In this document: positions 1-6,231 of the stretch, in pieces
Layout of the letters: each line of letters opens with the position of its first letter
How positions within the stretch are numbered: position 1 is the first letter of the stretch
Assembly: GCA_964649195.1 (NCBI GenBank)
Contig: CAZYPK010000178.1
Coordinates: 1-10,403, forward strand
Direction of reading: 5' to 3'
Source: JTS-RE9 sp964649195
GTDB taxonomy: Bacteria > Planctomycetota > Phycisphaerae > Phycisphaerales > Phycisphaeraceae
Length of the DNA: 10,403 bases
Program-made: the position numbers and the translations under genes
The notes under the pieces: generated by a model
Told to the model about the DNA's origin: nothing
The model's database searches: none
Seen by the model: the letters and a program-made list of their open reading frames with translations, nothing else

Positions 1-74
1 AGTTGAAGGACATACGTCGATGCCGATGAGACGGCTTGTAGCGTTGTAGTATTAACAAGTCAGGAAATATCTTT

Positions 75-1325
75 ATGGCGTGGTCAGATCGACCATGGAT
101 ACTTGATGGCGCAGCCGTACGTGTGTCAATTATCGCTTTTGATTCCGGTGACGAATCAAGTCGGACGCTTGATGCTGAAACTGTCATGCAGATAAATGCA
201 GACTTGAGCGCGGAATTGGATAATCCGGCGGACGCACTGCCACTCTCTGAGAATGAAGGTGTTTATGTTCGGTCGCCGGAAAAGGGAGCGCATTTTGATG
301 TGGATTACAAAGATGCCCGTCGCCTAATCGCGCTTCCTAATCCGAATGGAAGATCGAACGCCGATGTCATGGTTGCATGGACCAATGGAAAAGCTTTCGT
401 TGGTGGACGTGCAACCGATTGGATAATCGATTTCGACAGCGTTTCTACGGAAGATCAAGCGGCAGGTTATCAATCGGTGTATGAGTGGGCGGAGATTCAC
501 AGTCGGGCGGTACGGGAGAAAAATAGAGATGAAAGAGTCGCAAAGTTATGGTGGAGATTTCGCCGGCGCGGAGACGGCGTACGGAATGCGATGAAAAATC
601 ATTCAAGGCTACTGGGCACCACAATGGTTGCTAAGCATCGCTTGTTCGCTTGGATCGCGACGACGATTCAGCCCGACAAGACGATACCTGTATTTGCTAG
701 GAGTGACGACTATTTTCTTGGCGTGCTACACGCATCTGTCCACGAATTGTGGGCGTTGCGAATGGGCACTCAATTGGAAGACCGCCCGCGTTACACCCCC
801 ACAACCTGCTTCGAGACCTTCCCTCTCCCGTGGCCGCCGGGCAAAGAGCCGGTGGATCATCCGGCCTATCAGCGCATCAGTGACGCGGCCCAGCAGCTTA
901 ATGAGCAGCGCGAACGGTGGCTCAATCCGCCCGAGTGGATCGACCCCATCGCCCGGCAGGTGGACGCGGAGGACACCTTCGAAGATGTGCCCGAGGCTGC
1001 CCGCCCCCTGATCCGCCAGAGCGCCATCATGGCCCGCGCCGCCAAGGATGCGAAGCTCAAGAAACGCACCCTCACCAACCTTTACAACGAACGCCCGACC
1101 TGGCTCAAGCTGGCCCACGAAAAGCTGGACCGCGCCGTGCTGGCCGCCTACGCCGCCGTGGACAAAGCTGGCGGATGGGATGAGGACTGGGCCACCGTCT
1201 GGAAAGAAACCGGAGCCGGGCAGCCTTTGCCCGCCGGCGACCCGCTGGCCACCAAGCGCGCCGAAGTGGATCAGCTCGTGCTGGCCAACCTGCTGCGCAT
1301 GAATCACGAACGCGCGGGAAAGTGA
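75..1325 (+). CDS. C-terminal part of an MmeI-like (type IIL) restriction-modification enzyme, 5' side broken
   Basis: MmeI-family enzymes combine nuclease, adenine methyltransferase, target recognition domain (TRD) and C-terminal helical domain in one chain of about 900 residues or more. Only the TRD and C-terminal part remain here (416 residues). Residues 11-20 (DGAAVRVSII) are the usual entry into the TRD, and YFLGVLHASVHELWALRMGT, then RYTPTTCFETFPLPWPP, are the usual exit. The tail is charged and helical. No methyltransferase or nuclease motif is present. AGGAAA at 62-67 could act as a ribosome binding site, but codons KSGNIF just before the ATG look like family sequence, so the ATG is probably internal. 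In that frame stops occur at 30-32 (TGA) and 42-44 (TAG), so the gene is frameshifted or truncated upstream. Base composition rises sharply near 780. Family call is confident; activity is unlikely, though the chain could act as a specificity-like fragment. Confidence 0.8.
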   Translation: MAWSDRPWILDGAAVRVSIIAFDSGDESSRTLDAETVMQINADLSAELDNPADALPLSENEGVYVRSPEKGAHFDVDYKDARRLIALPNPNGRSNADVMVAWTNGKAFVGGRATDWIIDFDSVSTEDQAAGYQSVYEWAEIHSRAVREKNRDERVAKLWWRFRRRGDGVRNAMKNHSRLLGTTMVAKHRLFAWIATTIQPDKTIPVFARSDDYFLGVLHASVHELWALRMGTQLEDRPRYTPTTCFETFPLPWPPGKEPVDHPAYQRISDAAQQLNEQRERWLNPPEWIDPIARQVDAEDTFEDVPEAARPLIRQSAIMARAAKDAKLKKRTLTNLYNERPTWLKLAHEKLDRAVLAAYAAVDKAGGWDEDWATVWKETGAGQPLPAGDPLATKRAEVDQLVLANLLRMNHERAGK

Positions 1326-1376
1326 TGAACGCTCGCAACACGCCATCGGAAGGCGATACTTTCTGGAGATTCGAAG

Positions 1377-1505
1377 ATGCCCCTAAAGGCAGACATCATC
1401 GAATCCCTATCGAACCGTGGCCGGCGGTACGACAAGCATGATCGGGCGTGGCGCGTTTACGAACTCGACCATATGTATCTCACTCCGCCGGGACACCACG
1501 ATTGA
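1377..1505 (+). CDS. Possible small ORF, 42 residues, unknown function
   Basis: The stretch 1326-1625 has no long gene. Within it this 42-residue ORF begins with ATG preceded by GGAGA at 1365-1369, seven bases upstream, the best ribosome binding site in the left part of the window. It encodes a charged, soluble peptide containing RGRRYDKHDRAW and ending TPPGHHD, with no membrane segment and no motif I recognise. Third codon positions are mostly G or C. It follows the MmeI-like fragment by 51 bases on the same strand. It could be a real small protein, the start of a decayed gene, or chance. A second ORF (1325-1441, 38 residues, its ATG overlapping the preceding TGA) competes for the same DNA with poorer codon bias. 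Confidence 0.3.
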   Translation: MPLKADIIESLSNRGRRYDKHDRAWRVYELDHMYLTPPGHHD

Positions 1506-1625
1506 AACGCGATCCTGCTTGCTCAAGCAACTGCGAATCTTCAAGCGATCGTTTGAATTGGAGCGCATCATAGGCCGCTCAATTTCGCCGTCGGCTTCGT
1601 CCGCCCATGGACAAGTGGTGTCGAT

Positions 1626-2729
1626 GTGACGGCAAGCGCACCACGAGTGGTATATTGTCGTGCGGAATTGAACGAGAGCGATGCCGCCGTAATTTTCGGA
1701 GGCACGCTCAGCCATTCCAAGACGAATCACGACGCGAAGCAGACCGCGAACGGGTGCGATTTTCCAGTCATGCCAAGAATGCCTACCGAGTTTGTAAGGT
1801 TTGTGGCGGCACACTATCCGCTGGTCTCTTCCATTTGTCGGCTCAGCGGTGGCTTTCGATCGGATGACGAAATTGCCGCATTCCTGCGATCTCACCTCGA
1901 TGTCTCCATCGTCGGCGGGAAGATCAACGAGATGAAACGTCTCGGGGTTCTGACCCAAAGCACGGGCGAGTGGGCACCGCCGCCCTTCCTCACAAGGTTC
2001 ATCGCGGCCCTCGATGATCGGCACACCCTGGCGACGCCCGCCGTGGTGCTCGCATGGGTCGAGAACCTCGATGGCCTGACTGTTGAGTTGGCCAACCATC
2101 TGGACCAATGCGCGAAGGATGGGTGTGACGTTGATGAAGAACGAGCCGGCGCATTGCTGCATGAAATCGGCGATGCGATTGGCATCGTTGGCACCACCGT
2201 GGCGGAGAACATTGCCCGCATCAGCATGGAGGTGGCCCAGTATCGCGCCACGGAGGATTCCGCAAAGCTGAGGTCGCGACTCCAGCGGCTCGTGATGCTG
2301 TACGACAGATACCTGATGCCGATCATGGGCATATTGGAAATCGGCGGGCGGTTTCGTGCCGTCACTGAGCATGTGATCAACCTGTCCGCGCGGATGACCA
2401 GCGGATCGGAGCTGGTGCCGCCGCGACTGATGGACGACGCGCAGCATCTTCGCCAGCATGTGACTTTTCTGAGGCGAATCATCCTCGTCCAAGCGGACGA
2501 GGCCAATGCAGAGTCGGCCCCGCTGTGTGCGGTGGCGTTGCGCGAGTCGCTGATCGCCCGGGGCGTCAATCGAGCACTGGAGGCCAAGGAAGCCCTTCTG
2601 ATCGACCAAATCAAAGTGCTCGAACTGGTTCGTACACTTGGCGGCAACCCGGTCATTGCGAGCCTGCTCGACATGTGGGACCGACACCATCGGGGACTGG
2701 AACAGGAGCTACTGCTGGCGCTGTCGTAG
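1626..2729 (+). CDS. Uncharacterised mainly helical protein (319-367 residues) with possible N-terminal winged helix
   Basis: I do not recognise the family. The ATG at 1626 gives 367 residues; ATGs at 1770 and 1779 give 319 or 316, and MPTEFVRFVAAHYPL at 1779 reads like a natural N-terminus. None has a clear ribosome binding site. After residue 49 there is a compact alpha/beta stretch (SDDEIAAFLRSHL, then INEMKRLGVLTQSTGEW) that could be a winged helix. It is followed by almost wholly helical sequence to the end. One part, around KLRSRLQRLVMLYDRYLMPI, is the sort of amphipathic helix pair seen in kleisin-type or other structural subunits. No catalytic motif, signal peptide or membrane span is visible. 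No partner ATPase or nuclease gene follows, and the next DNA is a gene fragment, so it appears orphaned beside the restriction-modification remnant. An SMC-associated (MukF/JetA-like) subunit is only a guess. Confidence 0.75.
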   Translation: MTASAPRVVYCRAELNESDAAVIFGGTLSHSKTNHDAKQTANGCDFPVMPRMPTEFVRFVAAHYPLVSSICRLSGGFRSDDEIAAFLRSHLDVSIVGGKINEMKRLGVLTQSTGEWAPPPFLTRFIAALDDRHTLATPAVVLAWVENLDGLTVELANHLDQCAKDGCDVDEERAGALLHEIGDAIGIVGTTVAENIARISMEVAQYRATEDSAKLRSRLQRLVMLYDRYLMPIMGILEIGGRFRAVTEHVINLSARMTSGSELVPPRLMDDAQHLRQHVTFLRRIILVQADEANAESAPLCAVALRESLIARGVNRALEAKEALLIDQIKVLELVRTLGGNPVIASLLDMWDRHHRGLEQELLLALS

Positions 2730-2854
2730 CATCGGCTGGTGCAATAAAAATGTCTGCAAGACAATCACATCGCTCTACGGGATGAAGCGGGAGGGGTGGT
2801 GAAGATTTACAGAGCCGGGGAGCGGAAGAGGAAGGAGGAAACGGTTCGTTCTGG

Positions 2855-3220
2855 ATGATGGCGTGTATGTATGGCAGTTTCATCGATGTGGGCTTGTGGA
2901 ACGCCACCGGCACCACCCTGCTCGGATCGGTGCGGCTCATCAGTGCTGGGCAGGTCATCGATTCGTGGCGCTGGCACCAGCTCGCTTCGCCGCAGGTCCT
3001 CCAGGCCGACACGCAGTACTTGATCGGGGCGCCCGTCGGCGGCGGGATCGAGTGGTTTCAACACCCGGCTCCCTTCTCGGCAGGTGACCGCCTCGCTGGG
3101 CCTGATGGGTCTGGCCATTCGATTCGCTCGCACCTGTTGCCCCATGCAAGCGGTGATTGTGGCAAGGAACATGCCGACGATCATTGCCGCAAGGGCATCA
3201 GTGGCTTCTTCTCAAAATAA
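2855..3220 (+). pseudogene. Fragment of an exported PEP-CTERM-type beta-sandwich (DUF4082-like) protein
   Basis: The translated stretch holds DVGLWNATGTTLLGSV, then a WRWHQLASPQVLQADTQYLIGA segment (described by motif, not complete). This 'dynamic label, then height of strand, then wait' pattern (VGLW..G.LL..V, W(R)W..L.SP..L.A.T.Y.IGA) is typical of the extracellular DUF4082-like domain found in PEP-CTERM exported proteins. Similarity appears to end near 3055, and the remaining residues to 3220 look like random frame. There is no signal peptide or convincing start: the frame is closed by a TGA at 2783-2785, and purine-rich DNA lies between. In another frame, ASLGLMGLAIRF near 3087-3122 faintly resembles the small-residue helix of a PEP-CTERM sorting tail, which would fit a frameshifted end of the same gene, but this is weak. 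I read it as a relic, not an expressed gene. Confidence 0.45.
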
Positions 3221-3240
3221 ACACGCATCGAAGAACAATG

Positions 3241-3878
3241 CGGACAGCGCCCGACCTCGTCGCTCTGGGCCTGCTCATGCGGCGCGGCCCGAGCTTCCAC
3301 TGGCGCAGCTGCGTTGGTCGAATATCGACATCGAGTCGGATTCGATCACCATCAGCGACCAAACCAAAGTAGGTTCTCGATCTCAGCGTGAATCCGCACA
3401 ACGCACCAAGGGTCGCCGTTCGCGAACTTTGCCTATTCATCCGGCGCTCAAGAATATCCTCCACGGCATACCTCGAAGCGCCGATGGCCGAGTGTTTCAT
3501 GGCCCCTTGGGCGGCAAGCTTAAGCCGGACACGGTTCGCAACGTCCTCATCAGGGACGTCATCATGCCGCTTAAGAAGCGGTTCCCCGTCGAGGACGGGG
3601 AGCAGGGTTTCATCAATGGCCGCATTCACAGTTTTCGCCATTACTTTTGCAGCGTCTGCTCCAACTCCGGCGTGCCTGAGCAGGTGCTCATGCGCTGGCT
3701 GGGCCAGCGCAGTTCCAAGATGGTGCGCCGGTATTACCACCTGCACACTGAAGAGTCGAAATCGCAGATGTCCAAGATCAATCCTCTCGGTGGCGCACTG
3801 CCGGCAACTGGGCCGGCCGTGGATGTCACCGATGTTCCTTCTTCACCCCAGGAGACGCTAGTGGTTCATTCCTTCTGA
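3241..3878 (+). pseudogene. Tyrosine recombinase (phage-type integrase) catalytic domain, frameshifted and N-truncated
   Basis: Tyrosine recombinases cut and rejoin DNA at attachment sites. The catalytic domain reads LAQLRWSNIDIE, the beta-hairpin lysine in TKGRRSRTLPIHP, the HxxR box in HSFRHYF, and the tyrosine end in MVRRYYHL (Y followed one residue later by H, the likely nucleophile). The Arg I motif is split: MRRG is encoded at 3277-3288 in one frame and EL..LRW continues in another from 3291. Removing the two bases CC at 3289-3290 rejoins it as MRRGEL. In the last box, WLGQRSS has Gln where WLGH with His is usual. The core-binding N-terminal domain is absent; upstream DNA carries another relic. 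The open frame runs from 3084 to the TGA at 3876-3878, but its first 50-odd residues are unlike an integrase. It points toward the tRNA-Ser gene 290 bases away. Family call is firm; it is very probably inactive. Confidence 0.8.
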
Positions 3879-3957
3879 CATTGCGGGCGGCATGCCCACC
3901 AGAAGGATCGACAGGATTCGACATTCAGCCGCAATGTCGAAGGGAATAGACCACTAG
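3858..3957. repeat. 29-bp imperfect inverted repeat spanning two ORF ends
   Basis: Arms at 3858-3886 and 3929-3957 match at 24 of 29 positions by my alignment, with a perfect inner 10 bp (GACATTGCGG against CCGCAATGTC) and perfect outer CTAGTGGT. The 42-base spacer holds two tandem near-copies of GGATTCGACA (3906-3924). The left arm contains the integrase stop codon. The right arm contains the stop of a hydrophobic - strand reading frame. It may be a two-way terminator, or a recombinase or accessory-protein site. Confidence 0.7.
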
Positions 3958-4080
3958 TGCCCCAGCATGAAGATTCGGACCTGTAGAGTGTACGTGACGT
4001 TGAGCATGAACATGCCCCAAGTGAGAATCATCCCGAGCCAGAACACCGCCCCCGGAAGCAGCCTGGCGGTGACATTTTGG
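3954..4080 (-). pseudogene. Possible C-terminal relic of a membrane protein
   Basis: On the - strand the frame closing at 3954 encodes about 40 residues containing PGAVFWLGMILTWGMFML, then VTYTLQVRIFMLGH and a stop. This is one convincing membrane helix followed by a short polar tail. The frame stays open further upstream but runs into the hairpins and the tRNA gene, so no full-length gene exists. No ribosome binding site precedes the internal methionines. It may be the tail of a core gene cut when an element inserted beside the tRNA, or a chance hydrophobic frame. The family is not recognised. Confidence 0.25.
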
Positions 4081-4111
4081 CACAGTTTTGGCACAAGGCT
4101 TTGTGCCAAAA
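4075..4111. repeat. TTTTGGCACA direct pair plus inverted copy (11-bp hairpin)
   Basis: TTTTGGCACA occurs at 4075-4084 and 4086-4095 with an 11-base period. Its complement closes a perfect 11-bp stem: 4086-4096 pairs with 4101-4111 around the loop GGCT. Runs of A and T at the stem ends make it terminator-like on both strands. Three copies of one 10-mer beside a recombinase gene also resemble protein-binding iterons. Confidence 0.75.
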
Positions 4112-4113
4112 CA

Positions 4114-4160
4114 AATCGCTCTTGCAAATGCCTTGATCGCAAGGCTTTGCAAGGGCGATT
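4114..4160 (-). terminator. Long hairpin just downstream of tRNA-Ser
   Basis: Outer arms 4114-4128 and 4146-4160 pair over 15 bp with one mismatch (a possible G-U pair in RNA). Inner arms 4130-4135 and 4140-4145 pair perfectly around the loop ATCG; only one base (4129) is unpaired. On the - strand the stem is followed by TGTTTT, giving a plausible intrinsic terminator starting about nine bases after the mature tRNA 3' end. Its stem is unusually long, and it shares AAGGCTTTG (4141-4149) with the neighbouring hairpin (4095-4103). Confidence 0.65.
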
Positions 4161-4169
4161 CCGGGGAAA

Positions 4170-4256
4170 CGGAGAGGGAGGGATTCGAACCCTCGGTAAG
4201 CCGAAGCCTACGCCGGTTTTCGAAACCGGTCCTTTCAGCCGCTCAGGCACCTCTCC
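4170..4256 (-). tRNA. tRNA-Ser(CGA)
   Basis: Read on the - strand, the acceptor stem GGAGAGG pairs with CCTCTCC, with discriminator G at 4170. The D arm is followed by anticodon stem CCGGT/ACCGG around loop TTCGAAA, giving anticodon CGA (4220-4222), which reads the serine codon UCG. A long variable arm with a TTCG loop is the class II hallmark of serine tRNA. The T arm is GAGGG-TTCGAAT-CCCTC. CCA is not encoded, as expected if it is added after transcription. The 3' end faces the degraded integrase, the usual orientation of a tRNA used as an integration site. I found no second copy of its 3' end in this window, so a flanking att repeat, if any, lies outside. Confidence 0.95.
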
Positions 4257-4270
4257 AGATGCTTCGGGCG

Positions 4271-4300
4271 ATTCTAGCGGGTTCGAACGGACTTTGCCAG
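4271..4300 (-). promoter_or_regulatory. Candidate promoter for tRNA-Ser
   Basis: On the - strand, TAGAAT (4271-4276) lies about 15 bases before the mature tRNA 5' end and is preceded after 18 bases by CTGGCA (4295-4300), a partial -35 match. Position and -10 quality fit a sigma-70-type promoter. This is pattern matching only. Confidence 0.4.
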
Positions 4301-4364
4301 ATGCGGATTCATTCGCCAGGGCAATCGCATGTGCGGGTCGTTCGCCTTTATGTGATCGCCCTGT

Positions 4365-6116
4365 TCATTGGCGTGTGAACTTGAGCCACTTGATCAGCTT
4401 GGCGGCGGGGAGGCAGTTGATCACGTCCGCCTCGGTGGCGCCGGCTCGCTGGGCGGTGAGGATGCCGTATTGGAGTTCGTTGAGGTCGGCAGGGCCGTGG
4501 GCGTCGGTGTTGATGGCGAGTTTGACGCCGGCTTCGACGGCCATTCGTGCGTGGGTGTCGCGCAGGTCCAGGCGGTGGGAGTTGGCGTTGATTTCCAGGG
4601 CGACGCCTCTGGCCTTGGCGGCGGCGATGATCCTCTTCATGTCGGGGCTGAGTCCTTCGCGGCGGTTGACCAGGCGGCCGGTGGGGTGGCCGATGATCGT
4701 CACGCAGGGGTTGTCGATCGCCTTGAGCAATCTTGTGGTGGCCTTCTCCGGGTCCTGCGTGAGCGCGGCATGGGGACTGGCGACGACGACATCGAGCTGC
4801 GAGAGCAGGCTGTTGGGATAATCGAGCTTGCCATCGGCGAGGATATCGACCTCGGCGCCGGCGAGGATGGTGATGGTTTTCTTCATCTCGTCGGCGACTC
4901 TGCGAATCTCCGCGAGATGTTTTTCCATTCGCTTTTCATCGAGGCCGTTGGCCTGGAACTGGCTCCTGGAGTGGTCGGTGACGGCGATCACCTCCAGGCC
5001 ATGTTCCGCGGCGGCCTCGGCGAGGCCGCGGATGGACCACATGCCATCGCTGGCGGTGGTGTGGGCGTGCAGGTCGGCCTTGATGTCGGCCAGTTGAATG
5101 AGCTGCGGAAGTTGGTGTTTCTCGGCAAGGGCGATCTCGCCGCGGTCTTCGCGCAGCGTCGGGGGAATCCAGGGCAGGCCCAGCGCCTTGTAAACCTCCT
5201 CCTCCGTGGCGGCGGCGATGAGTGTTTTGGCGTCGTCCCTGTAGAGGCCGTATTCGTTGAGCCGGGCGTGCCGTCTGATGGCGCGTTCGCGCATGAGGAT
5301 GTTGTGTTCCTTGGAGCCGGTGAAATACATCAGGGCTGCGCCGTATGACGAATCATCGATCACGCGAAGGTCCACCTGAAGGTTGTCGCTGGTGCGGATG
5401 CTCGACTTCGTTTCGCCATGAGCGAGCACCTGGCTGACAACATCGAGCTTGATGAAGTAATCGCTGATGGCGGCGGCGGCCCCGGAATCCGCAGCATCGA
5501 CGGCGACAAGGATGTCGATGTCGCCGATGGTTTCCTTGCCGCGGCGGAGGCTGCCGGCGAAGTCGCATCGCTTGACGGATTTGAGCGACCGCAATTTTTC
5601 GACAAACCATTTGGCCACGGGCATGGCCTTGCCGATGCGCACGCGGCCGCCGGCGCCGGCGGTGAAAGCCAGCGATTTACGCAGGTTTTCCAGCTTTTTT
5701 TCGCCCATGCCGGGCAGGTTGCCCAGTTCGTCGCCCTTGAGTTTTTCGGCGAGGTCGGCTTTGCCGGTGATGTTCGCCTCCTTCCAGAGGAGGGCGATGG
5801 TCTTGGGGCCCAGGCCGGAGATTTCACGCAGCTCCAGCAGGCCGGGCGGAATCCTGGCGAGCAGTTCATCGTGATCCTTGATCCTGCCGGTGGTCAGGAA
5901 TTCGGCGATGCGCTGGGCGGAGCTTTTGCCGACGCCTTCGATTTTGGAGAGCCTGCCGACATCGGGGCCGATGGCGGCCACATCGTCGCCCAGTTCCTCC
6001 AGCACGCGGGTGATCTTGCGGAAGGCGTTGATGCGGAAGCGGTCGCCTTCGAGAATCTCCAGCACATCCGCCATCTGCGCGAAGAGGGTGGCGAGGGTTT
6101 GATTGGTGGTGGCCAT
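4365..6116 (-). CDS. polX: DNA polymerase/3'-5' exonuclease PolX (family X polymerase with C-terminal PHP domain)
   Basis: Bacterial PolX fills short gaps in base-excision repair, with a PHP domain giving metal-dependent 3'-5' exonuclease or AP-site processing. The 583 residues match the family's usual length. Residues 1-150 are the helical 8-kDa and helix-hairpin-helix region (GVGKSSAQRI at 61-70, GLGPKT at 101-106, LPGMGEKK). The palm carries GSLRRGKETIGDIDI (188-202) with metal ligands D199 and D201, a third Asp in VDLRVI (D249), and YFTGSKEHN at 264-272. The PHP part holds DLHAHTTASDG (H350, H352, D357), TDH (381-382), E422, H449, H477 and NTDAH (D538, H540), so its metal site appears complete. 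The ATG at 6116 was chosen because MATTNQTLATLFAQMADVLE is the typical start; the frame runs upstream through a terminator and another gene. The ribosome binding site is weak. It ends 109 bases from the tRNA gene on the same strand. Confidence 0.95.
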   Translation of the reverse strand: MATTNQTLATLFAQMADVLEILEGDRFRINAFRKITRVLEELGDDVAAIGPDVGRLSKIEGVGKSSAQRIAEFLTTGRIKDHDELLARIPPGLLELREISGLGPKTIALLWKEANITGKADLAEKLKGDELGNLPGMGEKKLENLRKSLAFTAGAGGRVRIGKAMPVAKWFVEKLRSLKSVKRCDFAGSLRRGKETIGDIDILVAVDAADSGAAAAISDYFIKLDVVSQVLAHGETKSSIRTSDNLQVDLRVIDDSSYGAALMYFTGSKEHNILMRERAIRRHARLNEYGLYRDDAKTLIAAATEEEVYKALGLPWIPPTLREDRGEIALAEKHQLPQLIQLADIKADLHAHTTASDGMWSIRGLAEAAAEHGLEVIAVTDHSRSQFQANGLDEKRMEKHLAEIRRVADEMKKTITILAGAEVDILADGKLDYPNSLLSQLDVVVASPHAALTQDPEKATTRLLKAIDNPCVTIIGHPTGRLVNRREGLSPDMKRIIAAAKARGVALEINANSHRLDLRDTHARMAVEAGVKLAINTDAHGPADLNELQYGILTAQRAGATEADVINCLPAAKLIKWLKFTRQ

Positions 6117-6134
6117 GTCGGGATTGTAGTCGTG

Positions 6135-6166
6135 AAAAGAAAACCCACGCACAGGAGTGCGTGGGC
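6135..6166 (-). terminator. Intrinsic terminator after the ThuA-domain gene
   Basis: Arms 6144-6152 (CCCACGCAC) and 6157-6165 (GTGCGTGGG) form a perfect 9-bp stem with a 4-base loop. On the - strand the stem is followed by TTTTCTTTT, so it should end transcription from the ThuA-domain gene before polX, making the two separate units. Confidence 0.8.
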
Positions 6167-6208
6167 TTTGCGGGAGTGTGTGGGCTTTGATGGGAGTGCG
6201 TGGGCTTT
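6154..6208. repeat. Three tandem copies of a 16-bp terminator arm
   Basis: GGAGTGCGTGGGCTTT appears at 6154-6169, with one change at 6173-6188, and again at 6193-6208, spaced 19 and 20 bases apart. Copy 1 contains one arm of the terminator. The extra copies can pair with the same partner arm at 6144-6152, so they probably arose by tandem duplication of the terminator arm. Confidence 0.85.
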
Positions 6209-6231
6209 TGGTGCTTGAAGATGAACGGATG

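Noticed and set aside
1325..1441. 38-residue ORF whose ATG overlaps the stop of the MmeI-like fragment
   Set aside because: The TGATG overlap suggests coupling, but third positions show little G/C bias and it overlaps the 42-residue ORF that has a better ribosome binding site.
1407..2690. Long - strand reading frame of 427 residues opposite the 1626-2729 gene
   Set aside because: It is antisense to the better-biased + strand gene, has no recognisable domain, and is rich in His, Arg and Cys as expected of a shadow frame.
3967..4821. + strand frame of 284 residues containing GGIRTLGKPKPTPVFETGPF
   Set aside because: That peptide is the antisense translation of the tRNA-Ser gene, a common false protein; the rest is antisense to polX.
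4368..6218. Long + strand frames opposite polX
   Set aside because: Gly/Val/Asp-rich antisense shadows of a GC-rich gene with complete PolX and PHP motifs on the other strand.
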